NCBI RefSeq assembly: GCF_016107305.1
Contig: NZ_RCVR01000006.1
Span: forward strand, 1-64,000
Direction of reading: 5' to 3'
DNA length: 64,000 bases
From: Roseomonas sp. KE2513
GTDB taxonomy: Bacteria > Pseudomonadota > Alphaproteobacteria > Acetobacterales > Acetobacteraceae
The first letter of the stretch is position 1; every line of letters starts with the position of its first letter. The notes beneath the pieces were generated by a model. It saw only the letters and a program-made list of their open reading frames with translations. It had not been told where the DNA came from and ran no database searches. Shown in pieces: positions 14,925 to 23,118 of the stretch. Position numbers and translations under genes: made by a program.

Positions 14925-17117
14925 TCAGTCCTCGTGGCGGAGATGGCGGAACAGCTTCTGCAAGCCCCAGGTGATTCCGGCCCAGGCCGTCAGCACCACC
15001 AGCAGCATGCCGATGTTGCGCGGCGTCGGGTGCTCGATGATGCGCGACAGCCCCTCGCCCACGAGCGACAGCAGGGCGATGCCCGGCAGCAGGCCGAGCG
15101 CGGTGCCGATCATGTAGTCGAGGAAGCGGATCCGCATCGCCCCGGCGACGAGGTTCACCAGCGTGAAGGGCGCCACGGGCAGCAGGCGGATCGTCGTCAC
15201 CGCCAGGATGCCGTTGCGGTTCACGGACTGGCTCACCCGGTTGATCCGCGGCCCCAACACCCGCCGCAGCACGCCGGGACCGAGCTTCCGGCCCAGGCCA
15301 TAAGTCGCGGCCGCCGAGACCATCGCCCCCACGGCGGCATAGGCGAGCCCCGGCCAGGTGCCGAAAGCGGCCGCCGTGCCGAGGATGAGGACGTTCACCG
15401 GAAAGGCGACGAAGCCCAGCAGCAGGAAGAGCCCGACCGAGACCGCCGGCCCCCAGGAGCCGCCCGCGGTGAGCGCCGCCTTCATCGCCTCCGGCGTCAT
15501 GTACTGGGAGACGGGCGTTGCCTTCCACAGCAGGATCAGCAGCGCCACCGGCAGCAGCATCAGCGCCGCCCGCGCCAGCAGCGGCCAGGGGCGGCCCGAG
15601 GGGGGTGCGACGTCCGGGTGGCCGAGATAATCCGCCAGGAATTCCCCCGATTCGATCGGCCGGCGCGGGTCCGCCGCGCGCTCGATCCCCGGCAGGAGGC
15701 TGCGCGCGGGGGCGTCGCCGTCCTCCACGTCCTGCAGGCTGTGGCCATTGGCCGAGAGGCCGCGCACCGCCGTCAGGATCGAGCCGCTGGCGCGGAGGCG
15801 CTCGGCCACCTCGTCCGCCGAGACGCCCGTGTGCTCGGCGATCAGCCGGTTCCTCACCGCCGCCACCGCCGCGCGCTGGCCCGCATCCGCGGCCTCCACC
15901 ATCAGGTCGCACTCCGTATCCGTGCCCATGGAGCGGTTGCAGAGGTTGGAGGAGGCGACGCGCAGCAGCCGGTCATCCACCACCATGACCTTGGCGTGCA
16001 CCATCACCTCTGACTCCGCCCCCCCGTTCGCCACATGGGGAAAGACCAGCCGCACCCGCCCGGCCATGCCGGCCCGGCGGATCGCGCGCATGAAGCGGAT
16101 GCGCCCGGCGAGCATCGTGCGGTGCTCCAGCCAGGTGTGGTGGGTCTTCGGCGCGACGAGCAGCGCCTCCAGCGCCGGCCGCTCCTTCATCCGGCGAATG
16201 AGGGCGCGGGCGATGCGGCCGCAGGTGAGGAACTGGTTCTCGACATAGATCATCCGCTCCGCCGCCCCGATCATGTCGAGGTAAAGCGCCTCCACCTCGC
16301 GCACCTCTGGCGCGCCATCGTGCTTCGGGTGGGTGCGGGCGATACCGAGGGTCGCGTTCGTCAGGTCGGGGTCGAGGCCATCCGGCCAGGGGTCGTGGTC
16401 GGGGGCGGAGGGGCCGGGGACGGGCACGCATTCCTCGCAGGCCCTTGCCCAGCGATCGGCCACCAGCTCGGCCAGCGCCGCCGCGGCCTCGCCGTCCACC
16501 GCCATTTGCACGTCGTGGAAGGGGGAATAGGGCTTGCCCGCGGGGTCCAAGCGGCCGGGCTCCGCAGGGTCGTGCCGGTTCGTGTCCCAGCGGCGGATCG
16601 TCAGGTCCAGGCCGCCGGAGAAGGCCACCAGCCCGTCCACGACCACCACCTTCTGGTGGTGCGAGGCGCCGAAGGGCGTACGGTCGTCGAGGCAGAGCTC
16701 CACCCCTTCAGGCACGCCCCAGCGGAGGTGCAGCGCCGGAAGCATCTCCCGCTCCAGCGAGTAGAGGACCGAGTAGTCCCAGAGGAGCAGCTTCACTGAG
16801 AGACCGGGCCGCCGCTGAACCAGTGCCGCCAGGAAGGCACCCAACTCCTCCGGCAAGCCATCGTCCGGCGGGGCCTCGCCGACCAGGCGGGTGCGGCTGT
16901 CGATGTCCCAGCCCACCACCTGAATGCTGTGCCTCGCCCGCAGCATCGCCGACCGCAGCGCGCCGAAATAGGTGGCACCGTCTGAGAGCACCGCCGCCCG
17001 ACGGGCGCGTGCCACCCGCCAGGCGTTGCGGCCTTCGCGGAGGATCGAGGCGGGCGGGAAGGCCTCGCGCGACGGCATGGTCCGCGGCCGGGCGCGCGGA
17101 GGAGCTTCGGTGAGCAT
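14925..17117 (-). CDS. Phospholipase D-like protein fused to a VTT (DedA/SNARE-associated) membrane domain
   Basis: The 730-residue protein has two PLD catalytic motifs: HHQKVVVVDG at about residue 153, and VHAKVMVVDDR about 220 residues later. After roughly residue 520 come a membrane segment and a VTT domain of about five hydrophobic stretches, with FVAFPVNVLILGTAAAFG and LRLLPVAPFTLVNLVAG as family marks. VTT proteins scramble or flip lipids, while PLD-type active sites make or hydrolyse phosphodiesters, so the fusion could process a lipid at the inner membrane. Divergent from atzF by 113 bases. Confidence 0.9.
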   Translation of the reverse strand: MLTEAPPRARPRTMPSREAFPPASILREGRNAWRVARARRAAVLSDGATYFGALRSAMLRARHSIQVVGWDIDSRTRLVGEAPPDDGLPEELGAFLAALVQRRPGLSVKLLLWDYSVLYSLEREMLPALHLRWGVPEGVELCLDDRTPFGASHHQKVVVVDGLVAFSGGLDLTIRRWDTNRHDPAEPGRLDPAGKPYSPFHDVQMAVDGEAAAALAELVADRWARACEECVPVPGPSAPDHDPWPDGLDPDLTNATLGIARTHPKHDGAPEVREVEALYLDMIGAAERMIYVENQFLTCGRIARALIRRMKERPALEALLVAPKTHHTWLEHRTMLAGRIRFMRAIRRAGMAGRVRLVFPHVANGGAESEVMVHAKVMVVDDRLLRVASSNLCNRSMGTDTECDLMVEAADAGQRAAVAAVRNRLIAEHTGVSADEVAERLRASGSILTAVRGLSANGHSLQDVEDGDAPARSLLPGIERAADPRRPIESGEFLADYLGHPDVAPPSGRPWPLLARAALMLLPVALLILLWKATPVSQYMTPEAMKAALTAGGSWGPAVSVGLFLLLGFVAFPVNVLILGTAAAFGTWPGLAYAAVGAMVSAAATYGLGRKLGPGVLRRVLGPRINRVSQSVNRNGILAVTTIRLLPVAPFTLVNLVAGAMRIRFLDYMIGTALGLLPGIALLSLVGEGLSRIIEHPTPRNIGMLLVVLTAWAGITWGLQKLFRHLRHED

Positions 17118-17230
17118 CCCGGGGCTAACGCGGCAAGCACAATTTCGTTCGCGGTTGCGGCAGGGGCGGCCCGGGTCTTGCTAAATCACAAAATGACGGG
17201 CCAAGGGCCACTTCTGCTGGGGGGAACGCG

Positions 17231-18982
17231 ATGCTGTGGGATCTGGCGCGGGCTGAGGGCCCGGAGGCGGCGGCGCGCGCCGCGCTGGACCGGATCGAGG
17301 CCTGGGCGGACCCGGCGCTCTTCATCCACCGCATCCCCGCGGTCGAGGTGATGGCGGAGGCCGCGCGCCTGGCCGCGGAGGGGCCGATGGGCCGCCCGCT
17401 CTACGGCATCCCCTACGTCATCAAGGACAATATCGACGCGGCCGGCCTGCCCACCACGGCCGCCTGCCCGGACTTCGCCCAGGTGGCGGCCGAAGATGCG
17501 CCGGCTGTCGCCCGCCTGCGCGCGGCCGGGGCGATCCTGCTGGGCAAGGTGAACCTCGACCAGTTCGCGACGGGGCTGGTCGGGGTGCGGAGCCCCTACG
17601 GCACGCCGCGCAACGCGGTGGACGCGGCCTGCGTGCCTGGCGGCTCCTCTTCCGGCTCGGCAAGCGCCGTCTCGGCCGGGATCGCCGCCTTCTCGCTGGG
17701 CACGGACACCGCTGGTTCCGGCCGTGTGCCCGCGATGTTCCAGAACATCGTCGGGCTGAAGCCCAGCCTCGGCCTCGTGCCGACCCGCGGCGTGGTGCCC
17801 GCCTGCCGCTCGCTCGACGTCGTTTCCATCTTTGCGCTGACCGTGGAGCAGGCCGCGACGGTTCTGGACGCCCTGGCCGGACCTGACGCGGCCGACCCCT
17901 ATTCCCGCGCCGCCCCCGCCGGCTGGCGCGCGGCGGGTGGCGGCCTGCCCCCCGCGCTCCGCGTTGCCGTGCCCGAGGACGCCGATCTTCTCTTCGACAC
18001 CGCCGAGGACGAGGCCCTGTTCCGCGCCGCCCTCTCCCGCCTGGAGGGGCTCGGCGCGGTGCTGGAGCGAGTGTCCATCGCCCCTTTCCTCGCCTTGGCC
18101 CGCCGCCTCTACGACGGTGCCTGGGTGGCCGAGCGTACATCGGCGCTGCGAGACATGGTGGAGAACCACCCGGACTCGCTCCACCCCACCACCCGCATCA
18201 TCCTGGAGGGCGGTCTCTCTCGCGTGACAGTGGATGCCTTCGACGACTTCCACGCGGTGGCGCAAACCCGCCTTCTCTCCCGCGCCCTCTTCGCCCGCTT
18301 CGATCTGCTGGCGGTGCCGACGGCGCCCGGCATCCCGACGCTGGAAACTCTGGCCGCCGAGCCCATCGCGGCAAATAGCCGCTGTGGCACCTACACGAAT
18401 TTCGTGAACCTGCTGGATCTCTCGGCACTGGCGGTGCCTTCCGGCTTTCGCGCCGACAAGCGCCCCGCCGGCATCACCCTCATCGGCCCCGCCTTCGCGG
18501 AGGCGCGACTCTGCGCGGTGGGCGCCGCCCTGCACCACGCGGCGGGGCTGCCGCTCGGCGCGACCGGGCAGCCCACCCCGCCGCCCCCGCCCGCCGCGGG
18601 CGCGGAGGTGGGAGAGATCCCGCTCTTCTGCATCGGCGCGCATATGTCGGGCTTGCCGCTGAACGGGCAGGTGACGGCGCTCGGTGGGCGCTTCCTGCGG
18701 CGGGACCGCACGCAGGCCGGCTACCGGCTCTACGCGCTGGGCAACCGGCCCGGCCTCATCCGGGACGGGGAGGGCGGTGCCTTCATCGAGGGCGAGGTCT
18801 GGGCGATCCCCGCCGCCGGCATCGGACCGCTGCTGGCGCAGGTTCCGCCGCCGCTCGGCTTCGGGACGGTCGCGCTGGAGAGCGGGCCCTGCCTCGGCTT
18901 CCTCGCGGAGCCCTCAGGCCTGGTGGGCGCGCCCGAGATCACGTCGCATGGAGGATGGCGGGCCTACCTGGCCGCGCGCTGA
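17231..18982 (+). CDS. atzF: Allophanate hydrolase
   Basis: The 583-residue enzyme has an amidase-signature domain (1-440) with the triad K65, S139 and S163 (VIKDN, GGSSSGSA, DTAGSGR). The spacing matches AtzF. A C-terminal domain (about 475-583) is typical of the two-domain allophanate hydrolases that decarboxylate the intermediate. It turns allophanate into ammonia and CO2, the last step of urea-carboxylase or cyanurate catabolism. No urea carboxylase or AtzD/E lies nearby. GGGGGGAA precedes the ATG. Its 3' end overlaps the convergent SulP gene by 44 bases. Confidence 0.93.
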   Translation: MLWDLARAEGPEAAARAALDRIEAWADPALFIHRIPAVEVMAEAARLAAEGPMGRPLYGIPYVIKDNIDAAGLPTTAACPDFAQVAAEDAPAVARLRAAGAILLGKVNLDQFATGLVGVRSPYGTPRNAVDAACVPGGSSSGSASAVSAGIAAFSLGTDTAGSGRVPAMFQNIVGLKPSLGLVPTRGVVPACRSLDVVSIFALTVEQAATVLDALAGPDAADPYSRAAPAGWRAAGGGLPPALRVAVPEDADLLFDTAEDEALFRAALSRLEGLGAVLERVSIAPFLALARRLYDGAWVAERTSALRDMVENHPDSLHPTTRIILEGGLSRVTVDAFDDFHAVAQTRLLSRALFARFDLLAVPTAPGIPTLETLAAEPIAANSRCGTYTNFVNLLDLSALAVPSGFRADKRPAGITLIGPAFAEARLCAVGAALHHAAGLPLGATGQPTPPPPPAAGAEVGEIPLFCIGAHMSGLPLNGQVTALGGRFLRRDRTQAGYRLYALGNRPGLIRDGEGGAFIEGEVWAIPAAGIGPLLAQVPPPLGFGTVALESGPCLGFLAEPSGLVGAPEITSHGGWRAYLAAR

Positions 18983-20633
18983 AGCCGATTTCCTCCCGCG
19001 CCGCCGACACCGCTTCGTCGAGCCCGGCGCGGAAGCGCACCGCGGGCGGACGCACGCCGTGGGTCCGCAGCACGCGGCGGATCGGCGGCGCCGCACCGGC
19101 GAGATAGACCAGCGCGCCCGCGCGCCCTGCCTTCCGCGCGAAACCCTCGATGGTCGCCGCCGCCGTTGAATCGAGCAGGGCCACGGCGGAGAGGTCGAGC
19201 ACATAGGCCCGGGGCTGCGCCCCCACCCGGTCCAGCGCCGCCCCCACCTCCGCCGCGGCGCCGAAGAAGAAGGCACCGGAGATGCGGATCACCGCGATAT
19301 CAGGATCGCTCGCGAGCGACGCGTCATAGGCCTCGCGGCCCTCGCCATCCGGCTGGTCCGCCTCCACCAGCGGCCGCCCGGTTTCCACCTGCACCGCCTG
19401 CGCCATGCGGTGGAGGAAGAGCAGTGCGCCGATGCCGAAGCCGATGAGGATCCCCTCGATCAGGTCGCGGAACACGACGAGCAGCAGCGTGGCGAAGAGC
19501 ACGATGGCATCCCCGCGCGAGGCCCGGACCAGCGCCGCCATCGCGTGCCGCTCCGCCATGTTCCAGGCGACCACCGCCAGAAGCCCGGCCAGCGCGGCCA
19601 GTGGGATAAAGGCGGCCAGCGGCGCGGCCAGCAGCATGAAGAGGAGCAGGAACACCGCATGCAGCATGCCCGAGACCGGCCCGCGCGCGCCCGAGCGCAC
19701 GTTCGTCGCCGTGCGCGCGATGGTGCCGGTCACGCAGAAGCCGCCGAAGAGAGCCGAGCCGATATTCGCCACGCCTTGCGCCACCAGTTCGGCGTTGGAG
19801 CGGTGGCGCCGCCCGCTCATGCTGTCGGCGACAACGGCGGAGAGGAGGCTCTCGATCCCGCCGAGCAGCGCGAAGGAGAGAGCGGCCGGCAGCACGGCCG
19901 AAACTTCCGACCAGCCCATCGGAGGGAGGTTGGGCGCGGGAAGTGATTGCGGGATGCCGCCGAAGCGGGTGCCGATGGTCTCGACCGGCAGGCCGAGCCC
20001 CCAGGCGAGCGCCGCCGCCAGCGCGACCGCGATGAGGAAGCCCGGCCAGTTCGGCCGTATCCGACGGAGGACGAGGATGACGGCGATCGACAGGGCCGCC
20101 AGCCCGACCGCCGCGGGGTTGAGCGTCGGCAGGGCTCCCGCGAGGGCCGCCAGCTTTGGCAACAGCGGGCCCGGCTCAATCGCGAGCGTCAGGCCCAGCA
20201 GGTCCTTCGCCTGGCTTGCCAGGATGATCACGCCGATTCCCGCGGTGAAGCCGACCGTCACGGGATAGGGGATGTACTTGATGAAGGTGCCCAGCCGCAG
20301 GAGGCCGATGGCCATCAGGATGACGCCGGAGATCAGCGTGGCAAGGATCAGTCCCGAAACCCCGTGCGCCGCGACCGTCGCCGCCACGAGCACGATGAAG
20401 GCCCCTGCGGGTCCGCCGATCTGGAAGCGGCTGCCGCCGAGCAGGGAGACGAGGAAGCCGCCGACGATGGCGGTGTAGAGGCCGCGATCCGGCCCAAGGC
20501 CCGAGGCGATGGCGATGGCCATCGAGAGCGGCAGGGCCACGATCGCGACGGTCAGGCCCGAGACGGCATCCGCCCGCAGCCCCGCCAGCCCGTATCCCTC
20601 CCGCAGCACGGTCACGAGCTTCGGGGTGAACAT
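18939..20633 (-). CDS. SulP family anion transporter with C-terminal STAS domain
   Basis: The product has 564 residues from the ATG at 20633. The transmembrane part (about 20-420) contains PLSMAIAIASGLGPDRGLYT and FQIGGPAGAFIV, the classic SLC26/SulP binding-site region. The STAS domain (about 450-560) contains LDLSAVALLDSTAAATI. SulP proteins move sulfate, bicarbonate, dicarboxylates or similar anions. It ends a minus-strand run after the 2-hydroxyacid dehydrogenase, 47 bases away. The last 44 bases are shared, antisense, with the end of atzF. Confidence 0.92.
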   Translation of the reverse strand: MFTPKLVTVLREGYGLAGLRADAVSGLTVAIVALPLSMAIAIASGLGPDRGLYTAIVGGFLVSLLGGSRFQIGGPAGAFIVLVAATVAAHGVSGLILATLISGVILMAIGLLRLGTFIKYIPYPVTVGFTAGIGVIILASQAKDLLGLTLAIEPGPLLPKLAALAGALPTLNPAAVGLAALSIAVILVLRRIRPNWPGFLIAVALAAALAWGLGLPVETIGTRFGGIPQSLPAPNLPPMGWSEVSAVLPAALSFALLGGIESLLSAVVADSMSGRRHRSNAELVAQGVANIGSALFGGFCVTGTIARTATNVRSGARGPVSGMLHAVFLLLFMLLAAPLAAFIPLAALAGLLAVVAWNMAERHAMAALVRASRGDAIVLFATLLLVVFRDLIEGILIGFGIGALLFLHRMAQAVQVETGRPLVEADQPDGEGREAYDASLASDPDIAVIRISGAFFFGAAAEVGAALDRVGAQPRAYVLDLSAVALLDSTAAATIEGFARKAGRAGALVYLAGAAPPIRRVLRTHGVRPPAVRFRAGLDEAVSAAREEIGFSARPGRPAILHAT

Positions 20634-20680
20634 CTCCGCGAAGCCCGGCGCCGCAGGGGCAAGGGGTGTGGCGCCCCGCC

Positions 20681-21631
20681 TCAGATCACCCGCACCGGCT
20701 GTCCCGCCATCCATGCCTTCAGCGCCTCCAGCGCGCCGCCGTAGAAATGCTCGTAGTTCTGGCGCGTGACGTAGCCGAGATGCGGCGTCAGCACCGTGTT
20801 GGGCAGGGAGGCGATGGGGGCGCCCGCCGGCAGCGGCTCCTCGTCGTAGACGTCGAGCGCCGCCCCCGCGATCCGCCCTGAGCGCAACGCTTCGGCCAGC
20901 GCCGCCGAGTCCACGAGCGGGCCGCGCGAGGTGTTCACGAGATACGCCGACCGCTTCATCAGCCCCAACTCCGCCGCGCCGATGGTATTCCGGGAACGTT
21001 CCGAAAGCACGAGGTGAAGCGTGACGACGTCCGATTCCCGGAGCAGGGTTTCCTTGTCCACGCGCGTCGCGTCGGCGGCGCGCGCCGTCTCCTCCGTCAG
21101 GTTCGTGCTCCAGGCGAGCACGCGCATGTCGAAGGCGCGTGCGACGCGCGCCACGCGCTGGCCCTGCTTGCCCAGGCCGATGATGCCGAGGGTGCGGCCC
21201 TCCAGGCCCTGGCCGACCACCGTCTGCCAGCGTCCCTCGCGCAGCGCGCGGTCCTGAGCGGGGATATCGCGCAGCAGGGCGAGGATGAGGCCCCAGGTCA
21301 GTTCGGAGGTGGGGGAGGTGGTGCCGGGCGTGCCGCAGAAGGTGATCCCCCGCTCCTTCAGCGCCGCCGCATCGACCGAGTTGTTCCGCCCGGCGGTGGT
21401 GACCAGCAGCTTCAGGTTCGGCAGCCGCTCGATAAGGCTTCGCGGGAAGGGCGTCCGCTCGCGCATGAGGACGATGGCGTCGTACGGGGTAAGCCGGGCG
21501 ACGAGCGCCTCCGGGTCCTTGATGGTGTCCCGGAACACGTCCACCGGCACGCCGAGCGATCCCCAGTCGCCGAAGGAGAGGGCGACGCCCTGATAGTCGT
21601 CCAGCACCGCGATCCGGCTCAGCTTGTTCAT
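20681..21631 (-). CDS. D-2-hydroxyacid dehydrogenase
   Basis: The 316-residue protein has a Rossmann motif GIIGLGKQG (149-157) and the catalytic set R236 (NTSRGPLVD), E265 (VYDEEPLP) and H284 (TPHLGY). This is the formate/glycerate/phosphoglycerate dehydrogenase family, which interconverts a 2-keto acid and its D-2-hydroxy acid with NAD(P)H. The exact substrate is not evident. The ATG at 21631 gives the standard length. It sits between the MOSC and SulP genes on the same strand. Confidence 0.92.
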   Translation of the reverse strand: MNKLSRIAVLDDYQGVALSFGDWGSLGVPVDVFRDTIKDPEALVARLTPYDAIVLMRERTPFPRSLIERLPNLKLLVTTAGRNNSVDAAALKERGITFCGTPGTTSPTSELTWGLILALLRDIPAQDRALREGRWQTVVGQGLEGRTLGIIGLGKQGQRVARVARAFDMRVLAWSTNLTEETARAADATRVDKETLLRESDVVTLHLVLSERSRNTIGAAELGLMKRSAYLVNTSRGPLVDSAALAEALRSGRIAGAALDVYDEEPLPAGAPIASLPNTVLTPHLGYVTRQNYEHFYGGALEALKAWMAGQPVRVI

Positions 21632-21689
21632 GCGCGCTTCGTCCCCTGCCGGGCATGGCGCCCGGCCGGCGCATCCCGCGGCGCGCAGG

Positions 21690-22256
21690 CTAGGGCAGAA
21701 CCCCGGCCCCGTCAGGGGGGGCGTCCAGCAGGCGCAGCACCGCGTCGCCGCGCCGGATCGTGCCGCCCTCCAGCACGCGCGCGGTGATGCCGCCATGGCC
21801 GCGCACGGCGTTGTAGCCGCCGGGGCCCAGCTCCTCCTCCATGCGCGAGCAGGGGTGGCAGTCGCCCGACCATTCCAGCACGGCATCCCCCACCCGGAAG
21901 CGACGGTTCCGGAGGGCGGAGAGGTTGATGCCCTCCACCAAGAGGTTCCGTCGCAGCCGCTCCGGCGCTACCTCCGTCCGCGAGAGATAGCCGGCGATGG
22001 CCTGAAGCTGCTCGGCCGAGGCGATCGTCACCTGCCGCGCGCCGTTGCGGCTGCTGGAGAAGCGGTCCCCTACCAGGCCTTGGCCCTCCTCGGCCAGGGC
22101 GGTCTCCACCACCCGCATCGGCGCTCGCCGGGCCGGGCGCAGGCCGATCCAGACGAGGCGGCCGGGCGCCACCGGCCCGTCGATCAACCGCGCCAGCATG
22201 GAGCCGGGGGCGGGTGAGCCCGCGCGCGGCACCTCGCCGAACAGGTCGCGGCTCAC
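21690..22256 (-). CDS. MOSC domain protein
   Basis: The 188-residue protein is a MOSC (molybdenum cofactor sulfurase C-terminal) domain with the conserved Cys region GDCHPCSRME (about 131-140), GDRFSSSRNGARQVTI earlier, and GHGGITARVL late. MOSC domains bind molybdenum cofactor or a sulfur carrier. Its ATG overlaps the stop of the Lrp-type regulator gene by 4 bases, so the pair is probably co-translated. Confidence 0.88.
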   Translation of the reverse strand: MSRDLFGEVPRAGSPAPGSMLARLIDGPVAPGRLVWIGLRPARRAPMRVVETALAEEGQGLVGDRFSSSRNGARQVTIASAEQLQAIAGYLSRTEVAPERLRRNLLVEGINLSALRNRRFRVGDAVLEWSGDCHPCSRMEEELGPGGYNAVRGHGGITARVLEGGTIRRGDAVLRLLDAPPDGAGVLP

Positions 22257-22753
22257 GGGGCGTAGCCGGTGGGCAGCGCCGTCGTGTACTTGATCTGCTC
22301 CATCGAGAAGCTGGAACTCACGTCGAAGAGGTCCGCCATCTCGATCAGCCGCTTGTAGACGCCGTCATAGGCCGCGATGTCCGGCACCACCACGCGCAGC
22401 AGGTAGTCCACGCTGCCGCTCATCCGGTGGAACTCCAGCACCTCCGGGATGGCGCTCACCGCGCGGCAGAAGCGCTCGGCCCAGTCCATGCTGTGGCGGT
22501 TGGTGCGGATGGTTACGAAGACCGTGACGCCGACGCGCATCTTCGCGGGGTCCAGCAGGGCCACGCGCCGGCGGATCACCCCCTCCTCCTCCAGTCGCCG
22601 GATGCGGCGCCAGCAGGGGGAGGGGGAGAGGCCCGCGCGCTGCGCCACCTCGGCGACCGAGAGGGTCGCGTCCTCCTGCAAGCATTCGAGGATCTTCCGG
22701 TCGAACCCGTCGAGCGGGGTGAGATTTTGCGCCAAGCTGCTCAATCCGGGCAT
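22253..22753 (-). CDS. Lrp/AsnC family transcriptional regulator
   Basis: The 166-residue protein has an N-terminal winged helix-turn-helix (LDGFDRKILECLQED, then VAEVAQRAGLSPSPCWRRI) and a C-terminal RAM effector domain (SGSVDYLLRVVVPDI). It probably responds to an amino acid and may regulate the downstream MOSC, 2-hydroxyacid dehydrogenase and SulP genes or the divergent DUF6356-like gene. The ATG at 22753 gives the usual family length. Confidence 0.92.
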   Translation of the reverse strand: MPGLSSLAQNLTPLDGFDRKILECLQEDATLSVAEVAQRAGLSPSPCWRRIRRLEEEGVIRRRVALLDPAKMRVGVTVFVTIRTNRHSMDWAERFCRAVSAIPEVLEFHRMSGSVDYLLRVVVPDIAAYDGVYKRLIEMADLFDVSSSFSMEQIKYTTALPTGYAP

Positions 22754-22849
22754 GGGATTGCGCGATCCTCGGGAAAACGGACGGGGAACGCAATCTCTTG
22801 CCCGGCGGCGGCGCCTATCATCGCCCGAGCGCCCGAGGAGCCGACGCCC

Positions 22850-23098
22850 ATGCCGACCCCCTCTTTCACCGACCACCCCGCCTCTGTGGGCGAGACCTAT
22901 ACGGAGCACATGCACACCGCCGCCTGGTTCGGCTGGCGCATGCTGGTCGGCTCGCTCGCCTGCTTCGTGCACGCGCTGCTGCCGTTCCTGTTCACGCGCA
23001 CGGGCTCGGCCACGATCGCGCAACTGCACGACCGCATGGTGGTGAACCGGGTGCGGGCCGAGCGAGCCGCCGGCGTGCAGGCGAGCCGCCCGGCCTGA
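22850..23098 (+). CDS. DUF6356-like small membrane protein
   Basis: The 82-residue protein begins with [16 protein letters not shown], followed by one hydrophobic stretch ([18 protein letters not shown]) and a basic helix. This matches small alphaproteobacterial proteins of the DUF6356 type; no function is known. GAGG lies upstream of the ATG. It is divergent from the Lrp-type gene, and its stop is 10 bases from the end of the ABC-F gene. Confidence 0.75.
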   Translation: MPTPSFTDHPASVGETYTEHMHTAAWFGWRMLVGSLACFVHALLPFLFTRTGSATIAQLHDRMVVNRVRAERAAGVQASRPA

Positions 23099-23100
23099 GG

Positions 23101-23118
23101 GGCGGCCCTCAGGCCGCC
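23101..23118. terminator. Bidirectional hairpin whose loop holds the ABC-F stop codon
   Basis: GGCGGCC pairs with GGCCGCC over a CTCA loop. The TCA at 23109-23111 is the stop (TGA) of the minus-strand ABC-F gene. The hairpin also follows the plus-strand DUF6356-like gene. Confidence 0.5.

Noticed and set aside
18939-21674. Continuous minus-strand frame of 911 codons across SulP and the 2-hydroxyacid dehydrogenase
   Set aside because: Upstream of 20633 the frame differs from the dehydrogenase frame and has shadow composition. SulP starts at 20633.
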